Assembly (NCBI GenBank): GCA_023391415.1
Contig: JAEWAY010000033.1
Coordinates: forward strand, 248,001-312,000
DNA: 64,000 bases
Origin: Bacteroidota bacterium
GTDB taxonomy: Bacteria > Bacteroidota > Bacteroidia > Cytophagales > Cytophagaceae
Reading direction: 5' to 3'
Under the pieces are notes generated by a model that saw nothing but the letters and a program-made list of their open reading frames with translations, had not been told where the DNA came from and did not search any database. Both the position numbers and the translations under genes were made by a program. Positions 16,620-26,657 of this stretch are shown here, piece after piece. Position 1 is the first letter of the stretch, and each line of letters opens with the position of its first letter.

Positions 16620-19600
16620 TTACTTGATCTTCACTAGTTTGAACACTTCCGTCTTGTTGTCCATCGTCACTTTCACAAAATATACACCTGTATTCAATTC
16701 GGCCCCAAGCATAATCGCCTGATTTGTATAATAATTGGCCAATTCTTTCACTGTGATACCCTGCTCATTTACAATGGATACTGATATCGGAGACGTTTCC
16801 GGAGTATTGACGCGAATAGTCGCCTGGCTGGCAAACGGGTTGGGATATACTTCCAAGTTGATAGCGAAAGCTCCACTATATCCAACCACATTGCTTACCA
16901 GAAGTTCGGACTTAGCCGAGCCAAAGTTATTCGTTTCAACAACCGAGACAATGCCATTAACATCAGGTCCAAATCGAACGGTAATCTTATTTCCCGTAGA
17001 CGGGCCCACAATTACGGCTCCTTCCGGTACAGACCAGGCATAAGTGGATCCTTCATAGTAAGGCACTTCGTAAGTATATTCATTACCTCCTTCAACAACC
17101 GCCGGACCGATGATTTTCTCAGTAACCGGCGCCGATCCCGCGACGATATCCTTCTTGGCGGTTCCCACCTTGTTCGCGAAATTTGTCGCGTTCACTACGA
17201 TTGAACCTCCCATAAAGTCCGAAGAAATCGTCACCATTATAGTTCCACCAACTTCATCTTCCACGAAAACGCTTACGCCCGCGGGGAGGGTCCATTTAAT
17301 GGTCTTATACAATTCCGGATTTAGAACAGAATACGTAACAGTCTCACCAGGCTGTACTCTTCCATGTCCTTCGATAACCGGCTCAACAACTCCGGCAACA
17401 GCCATCACCGGCAAACTAACCGCTGGGCCATCTCCAAATTGATTCGTCGCGAAGACGGATACAGGTCCCGAAACTTCATTACTGAAGCTAACCTTAATGG
17501 AATTGCTGCCCTGTCCGCTTACAATGGTAGCGCCGAAAGGTACAGACCACGTAAAGGTAGCACCAGGTATAGCAGGCACAGAGTAAGTGACCGTTTCGCC
17601 CACACTGACATTCGAAGGTCCGGTTATACCCCCCGAAATCACAGGAGCCAAACCATAGGTCACGGTAACTCTTGAGGTAGAGGGAGAGCATACCCCGTTT
17701 GTAATTGTCCAGTCGAATACGTTCTTTCCTGACTGCAGATTTCTGACCACGGTGGTAAAATTGTTGGCGTTTACAAACGTACCCGCTCCACTAACCACGC
17801 TCCATACGCCTTTGCCCACCGCCGGATTATTGGCTTTCAAAGTGGCCTGAGGCTCATCCGTATTGATGTCGGAGCCCGCGATAGACGCGGATGGGCTCTG
17901 ATGTACCGTCATTTTGACCTGATTCGAAACGACCGCTTCGGCGCATCTGGACGAGGTATACTGAAGTCGCACAAGAGCACCGTTGGTCAACGCGGATGAT
18001 GAGAAGCTTGAACCCGAACCAGACGCCACGTTATTAACTCTCCACTCATAAGAATCGTTAGCGCCGGCTTCCGATACGGTAGCGGTAAAGTTTACGACAC
18101 TGCCTTCACAAATCTCGCTTTTGTCCGCGGTGATAGTCACTTGAGGAACAGTCAGCCATACCGATACATCATCGAAATTGGACACGCCTCCACAGGTAAC
18201 AGTCCAACGGAAAATATTTTCTCCGGCTCCCAAACCGCTCAACAAAGACTTTGGATTAGAAGGATCGATAATAGAGCCCGAACCTTTTATCCTCGTCCAT
18301 TCTCCTGATCCCGCTCCGGAAGCGCAGGCAGGCGTATTGGCGTCAAGTGTAACAAAGCTCTCGCAGGTTTCGATATCGGCTCCGGCAAACGCCTCTCCCG
18401 GCAGAAGCTCTTCCACCTCGATGACCACTTCTTCCGATTCCACTTCTTTTACAATAACACAGGTAATGGTAGAGAGCATAGCGACTTTAACCTTATCACC
18501 ATTTTTGAGGGTCGCGGTAGAGTACTCCGTTCCCGAGCCGACAAACAGGTCATTGACATACCAGGAATACGAAGCTCCTTCACCGGCGTTTTCACCGACA
18601 GCCTCAAAGGTCAGGCGCTCGCCCTCCTTGATTGTCGTCTTTGGTGTTTCAATACGTACACTGGCGAGGCCGTCAGCGACTACGGATACGTTTTTCTCAA
18701 CCACCGCCGAGTTTCCGCAAGCGTTGATCGCCCTGACGGTTATTTTCGAATTAGCGGATCCGAATTTAATGGATACCGAAGCGGAGGTTCCCGTCACAAC
18801 AGCTCCACCAGTAGCGGACCACTGATACGTGGTAACGCCGGCGACCGGCTGGATACCAAATTGCGCGGTAGCGTCCTTGCAAACTGTTTCCGGGCCTGAG
18901 ATCACTCCCTTGATCGCTGGGGAAACTCCAATTTCTAAAGAAAATCTTTTCACATCCGACTCTCCATTATCCGTTACGGTCAAAGTTACCTGCTTCGTTC
19001 CAGCCGTAGCGTAACGTACCTTTACAGGCGCTCCGTTGTGGCTTTCAAAGGAAGTAGCGGGAGTCGCGCCTTCACCAAAGTTCCAGGAATAGGAAGCGTT
19101 TGGAGAAGCGGATGAAGTTCCGGTAAAGGAAACCTCCGTATTTACACAAGAAGACGCTGTCGAAGCGGTAAAGTTCGCGGTAAGCCCGCAACCATCCACC
19201 GTAACGGTTTTTGATATCTTTTGGCCAACGCATCCCGCCGCGGAAGTCTCCACTACGGAAATGGTTCCATCTCCAAGTGTCGTTCCCAATTCCACGACAA
19301 TTGAGCTGGTACCAGCGCCCGATACGATCGTATAGCCGTTCGGCGCCGTCCATTCATATGTTGAGCCCACTCCGCCACTTACAGAATACGTAAAGCGCTC
19401 TTCACAATATCCTGACGCGGGTCCTGTAATCGCCGAGGTTGTCGGAACCGCGTTGCGCGTCACTGTTTTAGAAACCGTCGCGCCACTGCCACAAGTATTT
19501 TCCGGTGTTACCGAAACAACGCCGCCACTAGCCCCCAACGTCACCGTAAGCTGGTTCTTATTTTGCGTCACGGTAGCTCCGGACGGATAAACCCAGTTGT

Positions 19601-22600
19601 AGTTCGTCGCGTTGGCTACTTCATCGATCTTGTATACTCCGCTTTCACCCGCGCATAGACTCGCTGGTCCATCGAGAACCAATGGAGATACCGGTTTCGC
19701 CCCGACAGTAATCTGGGCGGCATGCTCCTCTGAAATCTGACCGACGGAAATAACCAGCTTCACTGTTTTTGTTCCGGTCGTCGAATAAGTCACTTTATGT
19801 GGCCCCTTGGCCGTGCTTGTAGCCGGAGTAGCTCCTTCTCCAAACGACCAGGCATAATTGGTCGTCGGACCAACACCTGTAGAGAGATCTGTAAACGTTA
19901 CTTCCGAACCCGTACAAGTCGTCTGGGCGCTGGCGGAAAAGTTCGCGGCGAGCGCGCAACCATCCAATATGACCGTCAGCTCTTTCTTTTCTCCCACACA
20001 ACCAGCCGCCGACGTCTCTACTACGGATACTGCTCCGTTCGTCGTTCCAAAGTCCACGTTGATACTGGAGGTACCCTGACCTGAGACAATAGTCGCTCCG
20101 TTGGGCACGGTCCACGCGTAGGTAGAGCCCGCGCTACCAGTTACGGAATAAGCGATACCCTGAGCCGCGCAGGCCGGGGCCGCCTCTCCGGCAATCGCGG
20201 AAGTCGCCGGTTTCGGCTTTACTTCAACATCAAGCTTGACAGGCGTAGCGTCTCCACACGCGTTGGAAGCTACCACAGTAATCGTAGACGATTGAGTGAA
20301 GGAGATAGTAGCCTTGTTGCCATTGCTTTCGCACAACACGCCTCCCGCGGAAGCCGACCATGTAATCGCTTGCGCGCCGGAAATTCCGGCTACGGTATAC
20401 GACTGGCAGCTTACTTCCCCACAAAAGGATTCCGTACCTGTGATCACCGCGTTGGCGACCACCGGATATGTACAACCAACCATCTTTGTCTTCTCGCTGA
20501 CACCGCAATCGCTGATCACGGTCAGCGTCACTTCTTTCTCACCATCCGTATCAAATTCGTGCTCTATATATATGGTGTTGCCAATAGACACGCCATCGAC
20601 CGTCCACGCGTAGGTCACTTCGCCCTCATCGCCAACCCATTCCGCTTCAAACTTATACTTTGTACCTGAAATACGCTCAAACTCGAATTCCGCTACAGCC
20701 GCGGGATTTACTTTGACAAATACGGAATCCGTCACTTTGTCGCCACAGACATTGTACGCTTCTACCTTTAGCCAATGCGATGTTTCAAATACTCTTTCCA
20801 CAAAATTGGTATCGCTTAGGGAAGCGAGGCCGATTCCATACCAGCCATAACCTTTTTTCGCGGCGTTGTCTACAGCGTCTATCGAGATTATACCCTGATC
20901 GCCTTCGCATACAGTGATCGTATCGTCGACGACGGGGAGTCCTTTATATTTGAAAGCGCTGATATCCGACAATGGAGCGTAACATACTACATCAATCGAC
21001 TTACAAACCCGCGTGCTCAGGTCACACTCCACATTCGTCGCTGTAAGGCAAACTTCATATTCTCCTTCTTCCTTGTAATAATGATATCCTTCTTCCCAAG
21101 TATGGGCGGCCGGATCTACCTGCTGTCCTCGGGGTACTCCATAATGCCACTCCCACTCACCCGCGTTGGTCATATTGGGACGGAAACGATAACCGAAACC
21201 TTTATCCTGCTCTTCTATAAGAATCGCGAAGTCAACAGACGGCGCCAAACCAACTTTTACTTCAACGGAGTCTCTGTAGGTGCCTCCCTGGTTAATCAGT
21301 TCTACATAATACTTGCCCGCGTCCTCGATTTCATAGGTATCACCCGTATGTACCAAGGTATTTCCGCGATACCATCGTACCTGCTCAGCCGTACAAGAGT
21401 TGAGCTTTACTTGCCTCTTCTCCCCCTCACACAAGGAAATCGCTGGCAACCAGTCTTTCACCGCGCCATAGCAAGTTGACTCCTCAACAGTACAGGAAGC
21501 ATAGGCCGGATCATTAGGATAATAGTCAGGCTTATAGTTGGAATAATCCGTATAACCATCCGCGTCCTTCTTGATGGAAATAGAAGGAGGCTGCAAACCG
21601 GCCGCCCCTACGACAATCCAGTCGATGGTCACAACTCCATCGTAGTCTATGTCATCTTCAAATGGCAAAAATTGCAATCCAGTCACCGCGTTCCATGCAG
21701 GTACCGCTACGCTTTTCGACACCGCATTATCCCAACCTTGTTTCACACTGGAAAAATCAAGGGTAAAAATCTGTGGCTCCGAAGTTATCGAGATCGTTTT
21801 GGAGGCCGAAGAAATGTCACTCACCGCCTTATTTGCATTCATAACAAGTTTCACACTAAGCTCCACTGGTTTACTCGCCCATAATTTAACACTGACATAA
21901 GGTGTCTCGGATAAATCAAAAGGCGCGCCTTCCGCTTTTTCCAAGCCGACTCCCAAAGCTCCATATGACTCACGAGCCCCCTCAGGTCTAATTTCAGCTA
22001 CACCGCATGGATAATCGGGACATTCCTCACCCTTAGCATCCGCCGCACATTTCTTTTTAGGGGGACTGGCGACGCCATCAAAACCAAAAGTATAAATGCC
22101 TCTTTCATTCGCTTCCTCAAAATCATCTACGGCTACACCGACACCATCTCCGACAACAACAGTTTTTTCCATCGCGTTGGTGCTCGCGCAACCATACGCC
22201 GCGTTGTCAACCACCAGCTTAATCACATAAGACCCATTAGCCAGATTGTCATATACGATATTTTTATCCGTTTTGGCGTCCGCGCCATCAATCGTCCAGG
22301 TATATCCCGATATTCCCCCGGTAGAAATATTTTCCAAAAGAATGGATCCAGGCCCGGGTTTCGCGATAAAGTCCGCCTTAACAGTCGCTTCCACTACCTC
22401 AATGTTGTCACGGCGCACACAGCCCGAAGGGTCCGTAGCGATTACCTCGTAAGTACCAGGCTGAGTCACCGACAGCGTTTTGGCTGTCTGTCCATTTATG
22501 GTAGTACCATTTCTTCTCCATACATAAGTTCTGCCTGTCACCCCCGCGTCCAAGGTGATTGCTCCTGTACAAAGAGAAAGAGAGGTGGCGTTTTCCGATC

Positions 22601-23873
22601 CGCCAAGATTCGGGGAATCGCACTGATCTGGTGGAGGTAGATAAAAATTGCCCGTCAATACGAGTAAGGACAACATCTTAAAAGACGCGTTGAAATATTC
22701 TCCGTAACCAGGCTGAAGATTCAGATTGGTCTGATAAATATCATTAAGATAATTTTGCGCGGACGGTCCGAGATCAGTTCCCATTAATCCTACCGCGAAA
22801 CAGCCAAGAAACGTATTATTGGAATGGCTCGAAAGCTTTTGCCTCTCGTTGTTGTTCAGCCTTGTTCCATACTTGGATCCGATCTGACCAGGAGATGAGT
22901 GATCCTGCATCAGCCAGGTAGAGATTTTTTCATTATAGGCTTTGGCAGCCGGAGTTCCGTGCCAGAGATAATCGATCCCCGCGCGGAAAGGCGTACGAAT
23001 CGCGTCGAAGATAAAATTCTTACCCTGATCTTCATATCGATTAGCTTCACTAGACACTTGCCCGGTAGCGGTACACCAGTCCGGTACAAGGCCGCTTGTA
23101 CCGCCGGCCGCCTCTATAATCTGGTAAGATTTATTGATCGCGTTTTCCCAAAACTGCGCGTAACCGGTATCATAATCCTTAAACACTTTGTAATAAGCGG
23201 GCGAAAAATAGGAAGGACATACCAGATTGCTTCCTCCAAAACCAGGCGCGTCACCAGGCTTCAGAATATCGCCATCGAACTCATACTGACGAATGATCCG
23301 TATCATCATCTTGGCGTCATTCACATACGCGTCGGACTGCCACTGATGCGAGGCCACAATCAAGGCCATCGCCACATCCAGTTCCGCGTCGGATGCTCCG
23401 TTCTGATCCACTACCCGACAGTTTTCAATCATCCAGTGCATCACCCCACGTTCATTCCGGTGGTACTTATAGTATCCCCACAAGTTGTCGAACAACTCCT
23501 GGTCAGCCATATAGGCCGAAATCAGCATACCGTAAGCAATCCCTTCTGAAACCGTCCTGGAACCGTCCGCTTTCCCGCGGTGCTCACCAGGGTAATAGTC
23601 AAAAATGACTCTTTGGAAACCGCATGCTCCCGTTGTAGTCACAAAGTTCAGTTTCCAATGCTGGTAAGCGGCCTGGACATGAGCGTCACTCGCTCCGTTA
23701 GGCTTCGCCAATCCGTAGGAGTAATCTACATTCTGAGGAAAGGGATACGACTGAGCCGAAGCGTCTTTCGCGAATGAAAAGATCACCAGCAATGCCACAA
23801 AGACATTGAGCGATACTTTCATTTTCATTCCTTTCGTCAGACAGCACATCATTAAATGTAGCGTTTTCTTCAT
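16620..23873 (-). CDS. Secreted multidomain GH8 glycoside hydrolase with PKD/Ig-like array and T9SS sorting domain
   Basis: A 2417-residue secreted enzyme. The signal peptide is near residues 16-41 (MKMKVSLNVFVALLVIFSF); the start may be the ATG at 23873 or the one at 23828. The GH8 (alpha/alpha)6 barrel spans about residues 43-415, with 'TVSEGIAYGMLIS' (catalytic Glu near 108) and 'NGASDAELDVAMALI' (catalytic Asp region near 161). An Ig-like and a PKD-like domain follow, then a CBM-like beta-sandwich at about 574-756. About 1500 residues of PKD/Ig-like repeats come next, and a T9SS type A sorting domain ('VYPNPFASQATIRVN ... GVYFVKVTM') closes it. GH8 members cut cellulose, mixed-linkage glucan, xylan or chitosan with inversion; the substrate here is not proven. 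It is monocistronic with its own terminator. Confidence 0.9.
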   Translation of the reverse strand: MKKTLHLMMCCLTKGMKMKVSLNVFVALLVIFSFAKDASAQSYPFPQNVDYSYGLAKPNGASDAHVQAAYQHWKLNFVTTTGACGFQRVIFDYYPGEHRGKADGSRTVSEGIAYGMLISAYMADQELFDNLWGYYKYHRNERGVMHWMIENCRVVDQNGASDAELDVAMALIVASHQWQSDAYVNDAKMMIRIIRQYEFDGDILKPGDAPGFGGSNLVCPSYFSPAYYKVFKDYDTGYAQFWENAINKSYQIIEAAGGTSGLVPDWCTATGQVSSEANRYEDQGKNFIFDAIRTPFRAGIDYLWHGTPAAKAYNEKISTWLMQDHSSPGQIGSKYGTRLNNNERQKLSSHSNNTFLGCFAVGLMGTDLGPSAQNYLNDIYQTNLNLQPGYGEYFNASFKMLSLLVLTGNFYLPPPDQCDSPNLGGSENATSLSLCTGAITLDAGVTGRTYVWRRNGTTINGQTAKTLSVTQPGTYEVIATDPSGCVRRDNIEVVEATVKADFIAKPGPGSILLENISTGGISGYTWTIDGADAKTDKNIVYDNLANGSYVIKLVVDNAAYGCASTNAMEKTVVVGDGVGVAVDDFEEANERGIYTFGFDGVASPPKKKCAADAKGEECPDYPCGVAEIRPEGARESYGALGVGLEKAEGAPFDLSETPYVSVKLWASKPVELSVKLVMNANKAVSDISSASKTISITSEPQIFTLDFSSVKQGWDNAVSKSVAVPAWNAVTGLQFLPFEDDIDYDGVVTIDWIVVGAAGLQPPSISIKKDADGYTDYSNYKPDYYPNDPAYASCTVEESTCYGAVKDWLPAISLCEGEKRQVKLNSCTAEQVRWYRGNTLVHTGDTYEIEDAGKYYVELINQGGTYRDSVEVKVGLAPSVDFAILIEEQDKGFGYRFRPNMTNAGEWEWHYGVPRGQQVDPAAHTWEEGYHYYKEEGEYEVCLTATNVECDLSTRVCKSIDVVCYAPLSDISAFKYKGLPVVDDTITVCEGDQGIISIDAVDNAAKKGYGWYGIGLASLSDTNFVERVFETSHWLKVEAYNVCGDKVTDSVFVKVNPAAVAEFEFERISGTKYKFEAEWVGDEGEVTYAWTVDGVSIGNTIYIEHEFDTDGEKEVTLTVISDCGVSEKTKMVGCTYPVVANAVITGTESFCGEVSCQSYTVAGISGAQAITWSASAGGVLCESNGNKATISFTQSSTITVVASNACGDATPVKLDVEVKPKPATSAIAGEAAPACAAQGIAYSVTGSAGSTYAWTVPNGATIVSGQGTSSINVDFGTTNGAVSVVETSAAGCVGEKKELTVILDGCALAANFSASAQTTCTGSEVTFTDLSTGVGPTTNYAWSFGEGATPATSTAKGPHKVTYSTTGTKTVKLVISVGQISEEHAAQITVGAKPVSPLVLDGPASLCAGESGVYKIDEVANATNYNWVYPSGATVTQNKNQLTVTLGASGGVVSVTPENTCGSGATVSKTVTRNAVPTTSAITGPASGYCEERFTYSVSGGVGSTYEWTAPNGYTIVSGAGTSSIVVELGTTLGDGTISVVETSAAGCVGQKISKTVTVDGCGLTANFTASTASSCVNTEVSFTGTSSASPNASYSWNFGEGATPATSFESHNGAPVKVRYATAGTKQVTLTVTDNGESDVKRFSLEIGVSPAIKGVISGPETVCKDATAQFGIQPVAGVTTYQWSATGGAVVTGTSASVSIKFGSANSKITVRAINACGNSAVVEKNVSVVADGLASVRIETPKTTIKEGERLTFEAVGENAGEGASYSWYVNDLFVGSGTEYSTATLKNGDKVKVAMLSTITCVIVKEVESEEVVIEVEELLPGEAFAGADIETCESFVTLDANTPACASGAGSGEWTRIKGSGSIIDPSNPKSLLSGLGAGENIFRWTVTCGGVSNFDDVSVWLTVPQVTITADKSEICEGSVVNFTATVSEAGANDSYEWRVNNVASGSGSSFSSSALTNGALVRLQYTSSRCAEAVVSNQVKMTVHQSPSASIAGSDINTDEPQATLKANNPAVGKGVWSVVSGAGTFVNANNFTTVVRNLQSGKNVFDWTITNGVCSPSTSRVTVTYGLAPVISGGITGPSNVSVGETVTYSVPAIPGATFTWSVPFGATIVSGQGSNSIKVSFSNEVSGPVSVFATNQFGDGPAVSLPVMAVAGVVEPVIEGHGRVQPGETVTYSVLNPELYKTIKWTLPAGVSVFVEDEVGGTIMVTISSDFMGGSIVVNATNFANKVGTAKKDIVAGSAPVTEKIIGPAVVEGGNEYTYEVPYYEGSTYAWSVPEGAVIVGPSTGNKITVRFGPDVNGIVSVVETNNFGSAKSELLVSNVVGYSGAFAINLEVYPNPFASQATIRVNTPETSPISVSIVNEQGITVKELANYYTNQAIMLGAELNTGVYFVKVTMDNKTEVFKLVKIK
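18930..20200 (-). repeat. Duplicated Ig-like plus PKD unit inside the GH8 gene
   Basis: Two copies of a two-domain unit lie about 765 nt apart, one at about 19700-20200 and the other at about 18930-19437. Both contain 'SVVETSAAGCVG', then 'DGC.L.ANF.AS', then 'FGEGATPATS', in the same order. A single different Ig-like domain separates them. The two copies are similar but clearly diverged, so the duplication is not recent. Confidence 0.75.
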
Positions 23874-24217
23874 AGTGAAAGATTAAGTTATACGTATGGT
23901 ATAATAGTTATATTTAAAAAACTAATTTTTAAAATTACATTTTTTTTTCAACGAATGAACTTTTTTGACAATTTTTATTACGATATCATGCTGTAAATGT
24001 CGGATTCAGGAAAAAGGTAACCCTCTTTTCCGCGATAAGTTTAGCCTGCCCGATACGTGGATAATTGAGACCGGGGAGGCAGCGCCAATTATTTCCCATA
24101 AAAAATATTTCTAAAAAAGCCGGGACGCGAACTACGTCTACAGACGATATAAAACATTCGGGCGCCCGTTAGAAAGCGAGCGCGGAAAAGCGTTCAGGCG
24201 AGCGCGTCGCCAGGCAC
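23874..24217. other. Intergenic region, no gene seen
   Basis: The part next to the GH8 gene (23874-23990) is AT-rich and must hold its promoter and leader, but no good TTTG / TAnnTTTG pair was found. The rest (24000-24217), downstream of feoB, shows no open frame or strong hairpin. Confidence 0.6.
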
Positions 24218-26326
24218 TCAGGAAAAAACGCTGAATACAATAAAGCTACAGAGATAAGCTACTCCACTCATGACCACAAACTGTATAAGCGGCCATTTAA
24301 ACCCTCTCGTCTCCCTGTACACGATAGCCAGTGTGCTCATGCACTGCATGGCGAACGCGTAAAAAACCAGCAGGGACAAGCCCAGCGGCAGTGAATAAAA
24401 AGGTTCGCCGGTGGCGGGGTTGAGTTCCCGTCGCATGCGCTCCATGACGGAAGATTCGTCCGCGCTGTCTCCTATGCTGTATATGGTGGCCATCGTACCG
24501 ACAAAAACCTCGCGGGCCGCGAAAGAAGTGATCAGCGCGATTCCAATCTTCCAGTCGAATCCAAGTGGACGGATAGTGGGTTCAATAAGCTTGCCCAGCC
24601 GTCCCGCGTAGGAGTTTTCCAGGGCCGCGGAAGACACGAGATGCTCCATTTCTTCTTCGGACAGATTTTGGGCCTGAGCCTTAAGTACGGCCTCTTCCAC
24701 GCCTGATTCGATTTTGCCGGCAGGCCCATAGGAAGCCAGCACCCAGAGCACGATGGATATGGCCATAATCACCTTGCCCGCCTCAAACGTAAAGGATTTT
24801 ACTTTTTCAAGAATGGTGAACAGGACGTTTTTCCAGCGAGGAGTCTTGTAGGTCGGGAACTCCAGGATAAAGAAGCTTTTGGGCCCATCCACCTTCATAA
24901 GCTTGTTCATGACGATCCCCGTCAGCACCGCCATCGCGAAGCCCGCCAGATAAAGCGCCATCAGTACCAGCCCCTGAAGGCTTATAAATCCCCAATAGGT
25001 AACTTCCGGAATGACCAGGGCGATCAGCACCGTATATACCGGTATCCTGGCCGAACAGCTCATAAAGGGCGTAACGAATATGGTAATGAGGCGCTCCTTT
25101 ACATTGTCGATGCTCCTGGTGGCCATAATGGCGGGCACAGCGCACGCGACGCCGGAAATCAGAGGCACCACGCTACGGCCGTTCATGCCAAACTTGCGCA
25201 TAAACCGGTCCATGATAAACATGACCCGGGCCATATAGCCCGACTCTTCCAACAGGGCGATAAAAGCGAACAATATCGCGATCTGCGGAATAAAGATCAC
25301 GATTCCGCCCAGTCCCGCGATAACGCCTTCGGTAAGCAGGCTTGTAAAGGGTCCTTCGGGGAGAAGATCCGCTACCAGAGCGGAAAGCGCGCCGAAGCCT
25401 TCATCGATAAGATCCATAGGCAGTGAGGCCCAGGAAAAAATAGCCTGGAAAACGATGAACAAAATCAGGAAAAAAACAAGATAGCCCCATACACCATGGG
25501 TCAGGAAGCGATCCAGCTTTTCGCTCAGCGTAGTTCCGGCCCGCCCGCTTTGCACACGGGCGACTACTGAATCTACAAAAGCGTACCGGTTCATGGTCTC
25601 GCTGACCTGTATCGCCTTGCTGTTGAAATCATGCTTTGCCAGCATACCGGCTATCCGCTCTCTTTCTTCTTCCGACAATCCCGGCAACTGCTCGTAGCGG
25701 TGCGCCAGATGCAGAGCCCTCGCGGCGTCCGGCAGGTTGAAGGCGGCTTGCAGCTCTCCGATAAGTCCGGGCGCGAGCTCGTCGATCGGAAAGGTATATC
25801 CTCCGGGATGTACCGGCCGCGCGGCGATCAATTCCTTAAGACGAAAAAGATTTTTGCCCGTACGGGTATTCATTTCCACGACAGGCACCTTCAAGACGTT
25901 TCGCAAGACGGAAGCTTCCAGACGCAGCCCGTGCTCTTCCGCGATATCAGTCATGGTCAGCACCAGAATCAAAGGTATGCCGAGATCGTAAAGCTGGCTA
26001 TAGAGAAAAAGATTGCGCTTCAGATTGGACGCGTCGACGACGACCAGCAGCAAATCGGGAAAGTCTTCCGAAGCACTGTCGCTGAGATAGTCGTATACGA
26101 CCCGCTCGTCGACCGATCGCGGATACAGGCTGTATACACCGGGCAAATCGATTATATCGGCCTGTATATCCTCGTTGATCCGGGTTTTTCCGACTTTCTT
26201 GTCCACCGTCACTCCCGGAAAATTTCCTACTTTTTGGTTCAGGCCGGTAAAATGATTGAACAGGGACGATTTGCCGGAATTCGGATTACCCAGCAGGGCT
26301 ATTTTAAGGTTCTTTTTCGTAGTCAT
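24218..26326 (-). CDS. feoB: Ferrous iron transport protein B
   Basis: FeoB is the GTP-driven Fe2+ importer of the inner membrane. The 702-residue protein has the N-terminal G domain: G1 'LLGNPNSGKSSLFNHFTG', G3 'DLPGVYSLYP' and G4-like 'LTMTD'. A helical GDI-like domain follows, then Gate regions with 'SGVACAVPAIMATRSI' and 'MSCSARIPVYTVLI', the latter holding the conserved membrane Cys. The C-terminal core has 'SFAAREVFVGTMATIYSIG'. It starts 1 nt after feoA and is expressed with it. No feoC gene follows. Confidence 0.97.
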   Translation of the reverse strand: MTTKKNLKIALLGNPNSGKSSLFNHFTGLNQKVGNFPGVTVDKKVGKTRINEDIQADIIDLPGVYSLYPRSVDERVVYDYLSDSASEDFPDLLLVVVDASNLKRNLFLYSQLYDLGIPLILVLTMTDIAEEHGLRLEASVLRNVLKVPVVEMNTRTGKNLFRLKELIAARPVHPGGYTFPIDELAPGLIGELQAAFNLPDAARALHLAHRYEQLPGLSEEERERIAGMLAKHDFNSKAIQVSETMNRYAFVDSVVARVQSGRAGTTLSEKLDRFLTHGVWGYLVFFLILFIVFQAIFSWASLPMDLIDEGFGALSALVADLLPEGPFTSLLTEGVIAGLGGIVIFIPQIAILFAFIALLEESGYMARVMFIMDRFMRKFGMNGRSVVPLISGVACAVPAIMATRSIDNVKERLITIFVTPFMSCSARIPVYTVLIALVIPEVTYWGFISLQGLVLMALYLAGFAMAVLTGIVMNKLMKVDGPKSFFILEFPTYKTPRWKNVLFTILEKVKSFTFEAGKVIMAISIVLWVLASYGPAGKIESGVEEAVLKAQAQNLSEEEMEHLVSSAALENSYAGRLGKLIEPTIRPLGFDWKIGIALITSFAAREVFVGTMATIYSIGDSADESSVMERMRRELNPATGEPFYSLPLGLSLLVFYAFAMQCMSTLAIVYRETRGFKWPLIQFVVMSGVAYLCSFIVFSVFS

Positions 26327-26327
26327 T

Positions 26328-26561
26328 TCAGTTGTGCAGCATGATCAGGCGGGCTTCATCCTCTCTCAGCGACAAGTGATAGCCTGAAACGGCGAAACAT
26401 ACCGGCCCTCCAAATGGCGCGCGGCAACACACGCGTACTTCCGCGCCCGGCAAACAGCCCATTTCGAACAGTTTGATGGAAACATCCTCATCGGCGATAG
26501 CCCGGATGGTACCTTTCTCTCCGACACGCAATTCCGCCAGACTTTTTTCAGTAGTACTCAT
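26328..26561 (-). CDS. feoA: Ferrous iron transport protein A
   Basis: A 77-residue SH3-like cytoplasmic protein that supports FeoB. It shows the family pattern 'LRVGEKGTIRAI', 'LFEMGCLPGAEVRV' and 'PVCFAVSGYHLSLREDEARLI'. One base separates its stop from feoB. A well-matched promoter lies 24 nt upstream of the start. I see no clear Fur box, so iron control is expected from the family rather than seen. Confidence 0.93.
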   Translation of the reverse strand: MSTTEKSLAELRVGEKGTIRAIADEDVSIKLFEMGCLPGAEVRVCCRAPFGGPVCFAVSGYHLSLREDEARLIMLHN

Positions 26562-26584
26562 GCTTTATTTAGAATGGATTCAAA

Positions 26585-26615
26585 CAAAGATACCCCCTAA
26601 TCATGTAAAGACAAA
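26585..26615 (-). promoter_or_regulatory. feoAB promoter
   Basis: On the minus strand TTTTG (26616-26612) and TATCTTTG (26592-26585) are 19 nt apart, a full match to the Bacteroidota consensus. The feoA start codon is 24 nt past the -7 element. Confidence 0.7.
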
Positions 26616-26657
26616 ATCAAAGTTCTGAAAATTTAACGCCCCGAAAAGCCCGGCATT

